Source: Elymus sibiricus (Eukaryota; Streptophyta; Magnoliopsida; Poales; Poaceae). From it: 64,000 nucleotides of DNA. The stretch's first letter is position 1. The number at the start of each line of letters is the position of its first letter. This document shows, piece after piece, positions 34,891-46,732 of the stretch. The stretch spans positions 195,896,537 through 195,960,536 of the forward strand of contig CM077672.1 in the NCBI GenBank assembly GCA_039707655.1, in the 5' to 3' direction. A program made the translations under genes and the position numbers. A model generated the notes under the pieces. It worked only from the letters and a program-made list of their open reading frames with translations. It was not told the DNA's origin and did no database searches.

Positions 34891-36564
34891 GTGGAAAGTA
34901 ATCCTTTGAGGGGCTTGTTCGGGGTATCTTCACCTCGACTGGAAGCATTGAGAGTTGCTCCTCAACCTACTGAACCTACTGAAAATATTTATTATGAAAT
35001 TCCTTTGGGTATGATAGAGAAACTGCTAGCTAATCCTTATGCAGGAGATGGAACGGTGCATCCTGATATGCACTTGATATATGTGGATGAAATTTGTGGA
35101 TTGTTTATGCTTGCAGGTCTATCCGGAGATGGAGTTAAGAAGAAAGTATTCCCTTTATCTTTGGAGGGAAAGGCATCGACATGGTATAGGCTATGTGATG
35201 ATACTGAAACATGGGATTGGAACCGGTTGAAGCTGGAATTTCACCAGAAATTTTATCCTATGCATTTGGTTCATCGTGATCGGAATTATATATATAATTT
35301 TTGGCCTCGTGAAGGAGAAAGTATCGCTCAAGCTTGGGGGAGGCTTAAGTATATATTGCACACATGCCCTAATCATGAGCTCTCAAGAGAAATAATTATT
35401 CAAAACTGTTATACTCGGCTTTCTCATAATGATCAATCCATGCTCGATACTTCTTCTGTTGGTTCCTTTATGAAGAGAACTATTGAATTCAGATGGGATC
35501 TTCTGGAAAGAATTAAACATAACTCTGAAGATTGGGAAATTGACAAAGGTAATGAGTCAGGTATAAATCTTGAGTTTGATTGTGTTAAATCTTTTATGGA
35601 AACTGATGCTTTTCATAAGTTTAGTACTAAATATTGGCTTGACTCTGAGATAGTAGCTACCTTTTGTGAATCTTTTGCTGCTCATGTTGATCTCCCTAAG
35701 GAGAAATGGTTTAAATATCATCCACCCATTGAATTAAATGAAGAACCTGTTAGTGTTAAAGAAGAAACAATTGTTTACAATGTTGATCCAGTTGTGCCTA
35801 CTGCTTATATTGAGAAACCTCCTTTCCCTGTTAGGATTAAGGAACATGCTAAAGCTTCAATTGTGGTTAACAGAACACCTAGACCCTCTGAACAAATTAA
35901 AGTTGAACCTAATATTGCAATGGTTAAAGATCTTTTGGTTGATGATATTGATGGGCATGTTATTTATTTTTGTGATGAGGCTGCTAGAATTGCTAAACCT
36001 GTTAGAAATGAACGAGATATGCTAGATAAGAACAAGCCTGTAGTTGGCATGCCTGTTGTTTCTGTTAAGATTGGAGATCATTTCTATCATGGTTTATGTG
36101 ATATGGGTGCTAGTGTGAGTGCCATTCCGTTTTCTTTATATCAAGAAGTGATGCATGATATTGCACCTGTTGAGATTGAAGATATTGATGTTACTATTAA
36201 GCTTGCAAACAGAGACACTATTACACCACTTGGGATTGTTAGAGATGTTGAAGTCTTGTGTGGTAAAATCAAATACCCTACAGATTTCTTAGTACTTGGT
36301 TCACAACAAGATATTTTTTGTCCCATCATATTTGGTAGACCTTTCTTGAATACCATTAATGCTGAAATTGATTGTGTTAAAGAGAAGGTTAGAGTTAAGT
36401 TTGGTGATATATCTCATGAATTTAATTGCTCTAAGTTTAGTAGACAACATCATGATAAAGAGTTACCCCATAAAGATGAAATTATAGGTCTTGCTTCTAT
36501 TGATGTGCCTCCTACTGATCCTTTAGAACAATATTTGCTAGACCATGAAATGATATGCATATGA
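34891..36564 (+). CDS. Athila gag-protease
   Basis: The frame opens at a GTG (GTG GAA AGT AAT CCT); no ATG lies between it and the upstream stop, so the initiator may have mutated from ATG. The gag core has [26 protein letters not shown] and [11 protein letters not shown], typical of the plant gag domain. The protease near residues 405-500 has [16 protein letters not shown], with D-M-G-A in place of D-T/S-G-A, and [10 protein letters not shown] as the second conserved loop. The frame ends at TGA 36562-36564, overlapping the next frame by 10 nt. Related elements usually have gag and pol in one frame. It encodes the particle protein and the processing enzyme. Confidence 0.88.
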   Translation: MESNPLRGLFGVSSPRLEALRVAPQPTEPTENIYYEIPLGMIEKLLANPYAGDGTVHPDMHLIYVDEICGLFMLAGLSGDGVKKKVFPLSLEGKASTWYRLCDDTETWDWNRLKLEFHQKFYPMHLVHRDRNYIYNFWPREGESIAQAWGRLKYILHTCPNHELSREIIIQNCYTRLSHNDQSMLDTSSVGSFMKRTIEFRWDLLERIKHNSEDWEIDKGNESGINLEFDCVKSFMETDAFHKFSTKYWLDSEIVATFCESFAAHVDLPKEKWFKYHPPIELNEEPVSVKEETIVYNVDPVVPTAYIEKPPFPVRIKEHAKASIVVNRTPRPSEQIKVEPNIAMVKDLLVDDIDGHVIYFCDEAARIAKPVRNERDMLDKNKPVVGMPVVSVKIGDHFYHGLCDMGASVSAIPFSLYQEVMHDIAPVEIEDIDVTIKLANRDTITPLGIVRDVEVLCGKIKYPTDFLVLGSQQDIFCPIIFGRPFLNTINAEIDCVKEKVRVKFGDISHEFNCSKFSRQHHDKELPHKDEIIGLASIDVPPTDPLEQYLLDHEMICI

Positions 36565-39500
36565 ACGAAAGAAATGAAATAGATGAGTTGTTATTTAAGC
36601 AAGCACCTATCCTTAAACATAATTTGCCAGTTGAAACCTTGGGAGATCCTCTTCCACCGAAGGGAGATCATGTGTTTGAATTAAAGCAATTACCCGATAC
36701 GCTTAAATATGCTTATCTTGATGAAAAGAAGATATATACTGTTACTATTAGTGCTAACCTTTCAGAGCATGAAGACAAGAGATTACTTAAAACTCTGAAG
36801 AAGCACCGTGCCGCTATTGGATATACTCTCGATGATCTTAAGGGCATTAGTCCCACTTTATGTCAGCATAAAATTCATATGGAGCCAGACGCTAAACCCG
36901 TTGTTGATCATCAAAGAAGGCCAAATCCTAAAATGAAGGATGTGGTAAGAACTGAAATATTAAAGCTTCTGCAGGCAAGTATAATTTATCCCATAGCTGA
37001 TAGTAGATGGGTAAGTCCTGTGCATTGTGTCCCTAAGAAAGGAGGTATTACCGTTGTTCCTAATGATAAAAATGAACTTATTCCACAAAGAATTGTAACC
37101 GGTTATAGGATGGTAATTGATTTCAGGAAATTAAATAAAGCTACTAGGAAAGATCATTACCCCTTGCCTTTTATTGATCAAATGTTAGAAAGATTATCTA
37201 AACATACACACTTTTGCTTCCTAGATGGTTATTCTGGTTTCTCTCAAATACCTGTATCACCAGAAGATCAAGAGAAAACCACCTTTACTTGTCCTTTTGG
37301 AACTTATGCTTATCGTCGTATGCCTTTTGGTTTATGTAATGCACCTGCTACCTTTCAAAGATGTATGACTGCTATATTCTCTGACTTTTGTGAAAAGATT
37401 GTTAAGGTTTTCATGGATGATTTTTCCGTTTACGGAACTTCTTTTGATGATTGCTTGAGCAACCTTGATCGAGTTTTGCAGAGATGTGAAGAAACTAATC
37501 TTGTCTTGAATTGGGAGAAGTGCCACTTTATGATGAATGAAGGTATAGTCCTTGGGCATAAAATTTCTGAAAGAGGCATTGAAGTTGATAAAGCTAAAGT
37601 TGATGCTATTGAGAAAATGCCAAGTCCTAAAGATATCAAAGGTATAAGAAGTTTCCTCGGTCATGCTGGTTTCTATAGAAGGTTTATAAAAGACTTCTCT
37701 AAAATTTCTAGGCCTCTTACTTATCTCTTGCAAAAAGATGTTCCATTTGTTTTTGATGATGATTGTGTAGAAGCCTTTGAAATAATTAAGAAAGCCTTAA
37801 TTTCTGCACCAATTGTTCAACCACCTGATTGGAACCTACCCTTCGAAATTATGTGTGATGCTAGTGATTATGCTATTGGTGCTATTCTAGGACAAAGAGT
37901 TGATAAGAAATTGAATGTTATTCATTATGCTAGTAAAACTCTAGACAATGCTCAAAGAAATTATGCTACTATTGAGAAAGAATTTTTAGCAGTTGTGTTT
38001 GCATGTGATAAATTCAGATCTTACATTGTTGATTCCAAAGTTACTATTCACATTGATCATGCTACTATTAAATATCTTATGGAAAAGAAAGATGCTAAAC
38101 CTAGACTTATTAGGTGGGTTCTTTTGCTACAAGAATTTGATTTGCATATTATTGATAGAAAGGGAGCTGAGAATCCCGTAGCAGATAATTTGTCTAGAAT
38201 GGAAAATGTTCTTGATGATCCACTTCCTATTAATGATGATTTCCCTGATGAACAATTGGTTGTGATAAATGCTTCTCGTAATACTCCTTGGTATGCAGAC
38301 TATGCTAATTACATTGTTGCTAAATATATACCACCTAGTTTCACATACCAACAAAAGAAAAAGTTCTTCTTTTATTTAAGACATTACTTTTGGGATGACC
38401 CACATTTATATAAGGAAGGAGTAGATGGTATTATTAGACGTTGTGTACCTGAGCATGAACAGGAACAAATCCTACGGAAGTGTCACTCCGAGGCATACGG
38501 AGGACACCATGCGGGAGACAGAACTGCACACAAGGTATTACAATCTGATTTTTATTGGCCTACTCTTTTCAAAGATGCCCGTAAGTTTTTCCTCTCTTGT
38601 GATGAATGTCAAAGAATTGGTAATGTTGGTAGACGTCAGGAAATGCCTGTGAATTATTCACTTGTTATTGAACCATTTGATGTTTGGGGTTTTGATTATA
38701 TGGGACCTTTTCCTAAATCCAGTGGGTATACTCATATTCTAGTTGCTGTTGATCACGTTACTAAGTGGGTAGAAGCTATTCCTACTAGTAGTGCTGATCA
38801 TAACACTTCTATTAAAATGCTTAAAGAAGTTATATTCCCGAGGTTTGGAGTCCCTAGATATTTGATGACTGATGGTGGCTCACATTTTATTCATGGTGCT
38901 TTCCGTAAATTGCTTGCTAAATATGATGTTAATCATAGAATTGCATCTCCTTATCATCCTCAGTCTAGTGGTCAAGTTGAATTGAGTAATAGACAAATAA
39001 AATTTATTTTGCAAAATACTGTTAATAGATCTAGAAAGAATTGGTCTAAGAAACTTGATGATGCATTATGGGCTTACAGAACTGCTTATAAAAATCCTAT
39101 GGGTATGTCTCCCTATAAAATGGTCTATGGAAAAGCATGTCATTTACCTCTTGAGTTAGAACATAAAGCATATTAGGCAATTAAAGAACTTAACTATGAT
39201 TTCAAACTTGCCGGTGAAAAGAGGTTATTTGATATTAGTTCTCCAGATGAATGGAGAACCCAAGCCTATGAAAATGCCAAGTTATTTAAAGAAAAGGTCA
39301 AAAGAAGGCATGATAAAAGAATCCAAAAACGAGAATTCAAAGTGGGTGAGCAAGTTCTATTGTACAACTCTCGTTTCAGATTTTTTGCAGGAAAACTTCT
39401 CTCCAAATGGGAAGGACCCTATATCATCGAAGAAGTTTACCATTCCGGAGCTATCAAAATCAACAACTCCGAAGGCACCAACCCGAGAGTGGTGAATGGA

Positions 39501-39617
39501 CAAAGAATTAAGCATTATATCTCAGGTACCCCTATTAATGTTAAAACTAATATTATTCAGACAATGACACCGGAGGAACACATCAAAGAGTCCTTCCGAA
39601 ATGCTCCAGATCCCTGA
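36555..39617 (+). pseudogene. Athila RT, RNase H and integrase, one in-frame TAG
   Basis: Starts ATG CAT ATG AAC, in the -1 frame relative to gag-protease. RT has [25 protein letters not shown] and the catalytic [12 protein letters not shown]. RNase H has [39 protein letters not shown] and [10 protein letters not shown]. Integrase has the HHCC finger (HSEAYGGHH ... CDECQ), [17 protein letters not shown] and [13 protein letters not shown] at 39174-39176 sits where Trp is expected (TGG to TAG). Beyond it the same frame continues for 147 codons with VGEQVLLYNSR and WEGPYIIEEV, the integrase C-terminus. Apart from this codon and the frame change, the polyprotein is open. Confidence 0.9.
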
Positions 39618-39952
39618 AAAGGGGTAGGTATGTGATACGGTAAGTAAACTGACTCCAAAAATTCCATAAAAATTATTTTTGTCCGTTTTGGACTATTAGA
39701 AAAATTACAAAGATAAGAAACAGCCGAGGGGACCCACGAGTCGCCCAAAAGGCAACAGGGCGCGACCCCCGCGCCGTGATGCCTTGTGGGCCCCTCGTGT
39801 GCCCTCCCGACTCTGTTTTTCCTCTCGTATGCTTGTTTTGCAAGATAAAAATTCTTTATATATACTTACAGGTGTTTTGACCACCACATCGCAAGTTTTC
39901 CCTCTGTTCTTGTTTCGTGCTGTTTTCTGTCATATTTTCAAGGCCGGGCATC
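39618..39952 (+). promoter_or_regulatory. U3-like segment ahead of the env-position ORF
   Basis: Bases 39726-39797 match the LTR U3 at about 33569-33650: both read GAGGGGACCCAC, then GCCCA.AAGGCAACAGGGCGC, then TGATGCCTTGTGGG. A TATATATA at 39857-39864 follows, as TATATAAGG follows in the LTR. This could be an internal promoter for the next ORF. Confidence 0.55.
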
Positions 39953-40495
39953 ATGTCTTCCGCTTCCTCCAACAACGTGGGAGACGACGCTTGGTTGTTA
40001 CAGATGGAACTCAGGAGAGAGGAGGAGGAGGAGGTTACCATGGAAGAAGATGATGGAGATTCACTGGAGGTTCACCCTCCGGCTTCCGAGAGGGGTACCC
40101 TTGCCGGCATCTCCGCAACTCCAAATCCTCATCAAGCCATGAGAAGCACTACAAGTCATGGGAGTCCAGAGGTAGAAGAAGGGCTTCCTCCTAGGAGACC
40201 CTTACACAGGTTACATCGGAACAATTTTCATAATTTGGTCCACAATTATGGGGTTGAAAACACTCCTTGCATGCACATACCTTCCAATTGGGATATCTCC
40301 CGTCCCAGTGAGAATGATGCAGGAAAGGGCTCATGGTGGCCAGAGAATAAACACATTATTGTTGAAGTGCAAAGGAATTCTACCATGATTCAGCAGTTGC
40401 TTCGGGAAATCCAGAGTTTGAAAGATATCTTGTTAAATATTATGAAGGACAAGCCCACCACTTCATCACCACCATCACCGAAGAAGGAGACTTGA
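39953..40495 (+). CDS. ORF in env position of Athila element, function unknown
   Basis: 180 codons from ATG 39953 to TGA. The N-terminus is rich in Ser/Asn, then a strongly acidic stretch (REEEEEVTMEEDD), a Pro/Ser-rich middle, and a C-terminal helix IIVEVQRNSTMIQQLLREIQ that could form a coiled coil. It lacks a signal peptide and a transmembrane segment, so it is not a recognisable envelope protein. Athila elements commonly have an extra ORF here. It was chosen over an in-frame upstream start at 39917 because the shorter start is a clean ATG after the leader. Confidence 0.6.
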   Translation: MSSASSNNVGDDAWLLQMELRREEEEEVTMEEDDGDSLEVHPPASERGTLAGISATPNPHQAMRSTTSHGSPEVEEGLPPRRPLHRLHRNNFHNLVHNYGVENTPCMHIPSNWDISRPSENDAGKGSWWPENKHIIVEVQRNSTMIQQLLREIQSLKDILLNIMKDKPTTSSPPSPKKET

Positions 40496-42035
40496 GTACA
40501 TGGGTATGGGCACCACCCTTAGCTTGTGCCAAGCTTGGGGGAGGTGCCTCGATATCGTATCACCATCACTTTTATCATCATTATCTATTTTAGTTCGATC
40601 CTTAGTTATTTCATGATTTAGAAGAATAAAGTTTTAGTATGATCTAGTTTCGAGTGCTTGCTTTGTGGTCTATCTATCTATGTAATCATGTGTGGAAGTT
40701 ATATAATAAAGAGTAGTTTGAGTTGAGTGTTTTGCTTTTGTTGATCCAAATTTGGAAATAAAATAAAGAGAATAAAAAGTAGGATCATATGCTAACCCAC
40801 GGGGAGTGATGACTTCACATAAAAGAAGTATAATTGATAAAACTTGTTGGAAGTTGACAAACATAGTATTGGTCATTGTTAAAATTCATGAAAAAGTAAT
40901 GAAGGAAGAGAGGTCTCACATATAATATACTATCTTGGACATCTTTTATGATTGTGAGCCCCCATTAAATATTCTATGTCAATTAGTCGATGTTGGACAA
41001 GGAAGACAACGTAATGAGTTATGTTTGCTTATATTCACATAGAAGTTATATTGTTTTGGATCCTCTAACATGTGGTGCTTGCCCCCTACCTTTTGCTAGC
41101 CAAAATTCTGTACTAAGTAGAGATACTACTTGTGCATCCAAAACCCTTAAACCCAGTTTCATGTCATGAGAGTCCACTATATCTACCTATGGATTGAATA
41201 AGATCCTTCAAGTAAGTTGTCATCAGTGCAAAACAATAAAAATTGCTCCTAAATATGTATGATCTTTTATTGCAAGGGAAAATAAGCTTTGTATGATCTT
41301 GTGATGGTGAAGAAATAAAAGCGACAGACTGCATAATAAAGGTCGCTATCACAAGGGGCAATATAAAGTGATGTTTCTTTACATTAAGAGCTTTCACATC
41401 CAAAAACAAAAAGCGCATGACAACCTCTGCTTCCCTCTGTGAAGGGCCTATCTTTTACTTTATGTATTTACTTTCATGCAAGAGTCAATAGTATTCTCTC
41501 CTATTCCGTTTTTATTTTTCTCTCTTGGGAAGCATCATGTGGTGGGGATTGATCCAGGCATATATATCCAGTTGGATGTAGGTGCTCATGAGTTATTATT
41601 GTTGACATTGCCATTGAGGTAAATACGTTGGGAGGCAAAATTATGAGCCCCTATCTTTCTATGTGTCTGGCTGAAACTTTTGCTCCATAAGTATGTCGTG
41701 AGTGTCAGCAATCATGGAAGACTAAATGATAGTTGAGTATGTGAACTTGCTAAACAAAGCTCTTACATAGACTCTTTCTGATAATATGATGAATTGGAAT
41801 TGCTTCAGTGACTGAGATCATGGTTTGTTAGTTTTCAATATGGTTTGTGTTTCATACTTTAACTTGTGAATGAATTGTCACTTTTTCATGAGACGTTTTA
41901 TGATGATATATTGTTGTTCTAATAAAGATCATGATGCCTTCATGTCCGTATTTTATTTTTTATCGACACCTCTCTCTCTAAACATGTGGTCATGATTATC
42001 GATTTCGGTTTTCGCTTGAGGACAAGCGAGGTCTA
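40496..42035 (+). other. Non-coding 3' region of Athila element
   Basis: 1.5 kb of AT-rich sequence with no coding frame. Two 'agcttgggggag' motifs (about 40532 and 42037) are visible; the second is the PPT and the first may be a central or older copy. Confidence 0.65.
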
Positions 42036-42048
42036 AGCTTGGGGGAGT
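42036..42048 (+). other. Polypurine tract of Athila element
   Basis: AAGCTTGGGGGAG followed by T directly precedes the 3' LTR start TGATACGTCC at 42049. Confidence 0.8.
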
Positions 42049-43106
42049 TGATACGTCCAATTTGCATCATGATTTCCTAATGTTATTTATAATGTATTTG
42101 ATCATTATTTCACTTCATGATGCAACTCTTATGCCTTTTCTCTCTTAATTTGCAAGATTTATATGAAGGGGGAGAATACTGGCAGCTAGAATTCTGGACC
42201 TGAAATAGCTATAGCAGATATACCTATCCTACAGAGCTCCAATTGACTTGAAATTTCATGGAGATTTTTTATTGAATATATAAAAAATACTGGAGAAAAG
42301 AGATACTGGAGGGGACCCACCAGTTGCCCACAAGGAAACAGGGCGCGGCCCCCCTGGGCGCGCCCTGATGCCTTGTGGGGCCCCTGGCTAGCCTCTGACC
42401 CCCTCCTTCTGCTATATAAGGTCTTTTGCCCTAAACAAATTAATGAGAAGACTTTCGGGACGAAGCGCCACCATATCGAGGTGGAACCTGGGCAGGAGCT
42501 ATTTTGCTGTCCGGTGGAGCGATTCCGCCGGGGATACTTCCCTCCGGGAGGGGGAAATCGAAGCCATCGACATCACCAACGATCCTCTCATCATGGGAGG
42601 ACCAATCTTCATCAACATCTTCACCAGCACCATCTCATCTCAAACCCTAGTTCATCTCTTGTATTCAATCTTTGTCTCAAAACCTCAGATTGGTACCTAT
42701 GGGTTGCTAGTAGTGTTGATTACATCTTGTAGTTGATGCTAGTTGGTTTATTTGGTGGAAGATTATATGTTCAGATCCTTAATACTATTCAGTACCCCTC
42801 TGATCTTGAACATGAATATGATTTGTGAGTAGTTACTTTTGTTCTTGAGGACATGGGAGAAGTCTTGTCATAAGTAATCATGTGAATTTGTTATTCGTTC
42901 GATATTTTGATGAAATGTATGTTGTTGCTTCCTTTAGTGGTGTCGTGTGAACGTTGACTACATGACACTTCACCATCTTTGGGCCTAAGGGAAGGCATTG
43001 TGAAGTAGTAATTAGATGATGGTTTGCTAGAATGACAGAAGCTTAAACCCTAGTTTATGCGCTATTCCGTAAGGGGCTGATTTGGATCCATATGTTTCAT
43101 GCTATG
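42049..43106 (+). repeat. 3' LTR of Athila element, first part
   Basis: Matches the 5' LTR from its first base, with TATATAAGG at about 42413. It is cut at CTATG (43102-43106) by Fatima-2 and continues at 52937-53395. Confidence 0.92.
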
Positions 43107-43599
43107 TGTCGGTGTAAAAACCGGCAGACCTCGGGGTAGAGGGTCCCGAGCTGTGGATCTCGGATCGGTGGTAACAAGGACAAGGGAGACGATGTTTACC
43201 CAGGTTCGGGCCCTCTTGATGGAGGTAAAACCCTACGTCATGCTTCTGTTTATATTAATGGAGATGTATCGAATACAGAGTTGATCTACCTCGAGATGGT
43301 AATGTGTGTCTAACTTCTAGGGCTAGGTGAGCGATATTACGTTGATATCCCCCCTACGGGCTAAACCCTATGGGTTATATACATGCCAGGGAGGGTATCT
43401 AGGGTTACAAAGTCGGTATCTAGGAGAGAGGCGGCAGGAGAAATCTTGGAGTATACGTCAAGTCTTCGGCAGAGGCAGTCTCGATCACGCTTCCTGTGTA
43501 CAGCCTCCGGAGTCCATCTTGATCATGTACGAGGGCCTACCAGCCCAGCTGAGGAGACGGGCTGGCTAGGTTAGCACCCCCTAATCCAGGTCACCGTCA
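43107..43599 (-). repeat. 3' LTR of Fatima-2 (493 bp)
   Basis: Starts TGTCGGTGTAAAAACC and ends GTCACCGTCA. Its minus-strand TATA box lies at about 43374-43380. It is followed by GTAGCCCCTGAAC, the reverse of the PPT. Confidence 0.95.
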
Positions 43600-43923
43600 G
43601 TAGCCCCTGAACTGGTCTTCGATGCCGAAGTCGACGCCCTTCAATTTCCGGAGTCTTGGCTCGATAGACAAGTTCCCGTGCTTTATTCTCTGACCAGACT
43701 TAAAGACCTCGGCCAACCCTTAAAATTCCGTTGGGGCCCAATTTCAGATTTTGAGAATCGTGTCATCTAGGGAATCGGGCCCCTTTATGGAAAAAATGTC
43801 GAAGCGTCAGCCTCTTCTGCCTTTACGTAATAAGCGCGCAGCCTTTGCTAGCGGCCATACGCATCAACCGCAACCGTAGCAAGAATCCCCCTCCATCCCA
43901 GCCCAAGCTCAAGAGCCCGAACA
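43600..43923 (+). promoter_or_regulatory. Promoter and leader region of the antisense gene, Fatima-2
   Basis: Located between the 3' LTR and the ATG at 43924. A weak TATA-like CTTTATGG lies at about 43790, followed by a leader rich in CCC/CAA. The gene may also be driven by antisense transcription from the LTR. The element at 62917 has a clear TATA box in the same place. Confidence 0.4.
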
Positions 43924-46732
43924 ATGGCGAGTGGTGAAGGATCATCAAGGCGCCCTCACGGCCCTGATAGAGGGGACTGGGGGAGCTGCTCCGTCGCGCG
44001 CCTTCAACTAGAGCGCTTGGCGACGCAAGGCTATCTACCGGATGTGGATCTGGCTCCAAGCCGTCCCGGATTAACATCCATCGACGGTCAAGCCCACGTC
44101 GAGAATTACCCTTCGCCACGAGGAGACGAGCGGGTATGCTTTGTGCCTTTACTCCTCCGCGGTTTAGGGTTCCCAATCCATCCTTTCCTCCGTGGCCTGC
44201 TGGAGTTTTACGGGTTGCATCTGCACCATCTCTCCCCGAATTCGATATTGCACATCGCGGGGTTCGTCATGCTCTGCGAGCTACACCTCAGCTGTCAGGC
44301 GCACTTCGGATTATGGCGAAAGTACTTCTGTATCGTGCCCCGCTCCTTAGCCGACAAGCTATTCGAGGTTGGAGGAGCCGAAGTCTGCCGAGTTGACAAG
44401 ACTGGCTACCCAGCGGGAACACCTCGGGAGGACGCCGATTACTGGCCTTCCGAGTGGTTCTATATTAACGACGTCCCGTTGTACAAGCCAGTCCGGCCAG
44501 GCCTCCCGCCCTTCTCATTGGATCCACCAAGGAAACGTTACAGCTGGAGGCCGCAGAGCTTGGCGCAAGAGGAAGACGAAGCTGTGACCAGTCTAGCGGC
44601 CAAAGTGAAGCTATTGTCCAGCGCGGGCCTCACCATCATTGATGTGATGGCGGTGGCCTTAGACCGAAGAGTCCAACCCCTCCGGCAGCATCAGCACTTA
44701 TTGTGCGAGTATAATGGGTCCAACAACGCCTCCCGATCCATCAAGGGAGCTTTTATGGACCAAATGACCCTCGAAGCCGTACTGGCCAGCATGTACCAGG
44801 GATCCGCGGAGGAGTTTGCTAAGAGTTAGTTCCAAGACGGGCTATCGTACAACAATCCTGCTGCCATAGTAAGTCTCCCTTCCAAATTCTTTCGTTTACC
44901 TTGGGATCTTTAACATTAACCCGCTACACATCGGTCCTTGAACAGAGGTGGAGGCGTTGGCTCGAGGGTGTGAGCAGTCCGGCCCCTGAGCCGGAGCTGC
45001 ACTGCCGCGCGGAAGACCCTCTTTACCATGAGGACGAAGACCTGGGCCTTATTTACGAAGGGAGGAGTTTTTTCCTGGAGAGCCTTGATGGCTCAAAAGT
45101 AGCTGTCATCCCTGACACGCCAGGGACGAGGCCAGCCTCATCGGTAACACTCCCTTCCTCTAAACGAAAGAGAGCCCTTCGTCCTCCAGCCCCCAGCCAT
45201 CTGACTTCTCCTCCAAAGGGGCGGCGCTCCCAACGCCTACGCAGAGAAACGGCTTCATTGGGAAGGGCTCTGGCAGAAGTACAAGAAGTTCAAGCCGAGG
45301 TCACGGGGGCAGGCGAAAGTGCCCCCTTCATCACCAGGTAATACTTTGATCTATGCTGTTGTAAAGACACTTCGGATTTTAACCTTCCCAATTATTTGCA
45401 GACAACCTTCATCCACCACAGCGAACGTGGAGGCTGAGGGAGCCACGGCCCCGCCCATGGAGACGGGTGCCCGAAATCCCGCGGGAGTTGACCCTGGAGC
45501 CGCCCAGCCCGAGGACTCGGCGACATCGGCCACTCCGTCCGAGATTCAATGTGCCGCGAATTATCGCTGGTGAAAAGCTTCTCTGAACAATCCGGCTTTC
45601 TCGGACAGGGAGTTCAGTGCTCTCAGCGCGGTGGATGCATACCTCGGGGCAACTTGAGGTGCCTTTGATGAATCGCTAGATGTCTTGTCACGGGGGCTGT
45701 GGGTAAGTTTTAAAGACAAATATGACTACCAAGTATGGTAGTAGCCCATAAGGTTTGGTGCGAGCCCCTGGGGTCGAATCAAGACTTAAATACTAACCAG
45801 CAATAACTGTCATGAACAGGAAGCTCGCTTGAAGAACGAGCAATTGACCTCGTCGTTGGCCCAAACAAAGGTGCCGCTTGACGCGGCTTTGTCCGAGGTT
45901 GAACAGGTGAAGAAATTCACCAGAGAGGCGCACGGTAAGTGCTTTGTGTTTGGATTGGGTAATGCCAATGGAAATAGAGTTGACGCCAGAATCCCTTGTA
46001 GCAGCGGAAGCCTTAGGCCATCTTGAAAGAGACCTGAAGCAGGCCCGCGAGGATCTGGCGTATGCTGAAGCGCAATGTCAGGCAAATCAACACGTAGTTA
46101 CTCAAAGAGTGGACAGCGTGAATGTGCTTAGGGCTGAGAACGCCCGTCAGGCCCAGGAGATTGAGAGCTTAAAAGCTTGCCTCGCTGTTGCGGAAGCAAA
46201 GAATCGACAAACAGACGACATGATTTATGGTAAGTTATAAATCTCGAGGAATGCTTGTCATGTAACTTGTCCGAGGTGATTTGTCATGCGAATGTTATTT
46301 TGTTTGGCAGCTTCTTTGTCTGGCCTTCCTCCGGAATCTCGGGGTCCGGTGTCCGAAGACATGGCCGTTCGTCTATCCGAGGTGCATGAAAGGGCATGAA
46401 AATCGATGAAGGATGTGCACCAGGCTTTATGGCCCGAGGTGCCGGCCCCCCAGGACATGGCCGTGCTAGCCAAATAGCTTAAGAGAGCTCGGTGCCGGAT
46501 TCAGGTGTGGAAAGCATCCGCTTGCCGAGAAGGTGCGAGGGAAGCCTGGGCCATGGTGAAGACCCACTACACTGGTCTGAAGACGACGGAATTAGCAGAG
46601 GTGGGGCCCATGGGGTCTGACGGGAAGGAAATCCCCGCTAGCCAACCATATGATAGTGTAATGCCTGTTGCGCGATTCTCGCAGAAGGATTGCGCATTGG
46701 ACACCCTAATAGATAGGCTAGACCGCGCGTGA
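43924..46732 (+). pseudogene. Antisense six-exon gene of Fatima-2 (putative gypsy-type transposase domain)
   Basis: Exons by splice sites: 43924-44868, 44946-45337, 45402-45702, 45820-45934, 46002-46229 and 46311-46732. Donors are GTAAGT, GTAATA, GTAAGT, GTAAGT and GTAAGT; acceptors are AACAG, TTGCAG, AACAG, TTGTAG and TGGCAG. Phase is kept across the first three junctions, for example ITR-QPSS across intron 2. Exon 1 has the ERVCFVPLLLRGLGFPIHPF and FGLWRKYFCIVPRS motifs of a PF04195-like domain; later exons have VEQVKKFTREAHG and LERDLKQAREDLAYAEAQ, coiled-coil like. TAG at 44827-44829 replaces CAG of copy 1, and TGA at 45571-45573 replaces an expected CGA. Being antisense to gag-pol RNA, its introns would survive retrotransposition. 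Function is unknown. Confidence 0.78.

Noticed and set aside
37332..37733. 133-codon minus-strand frame opposite RT
   Set aside because: It is a shadow of the Athila RT frame.
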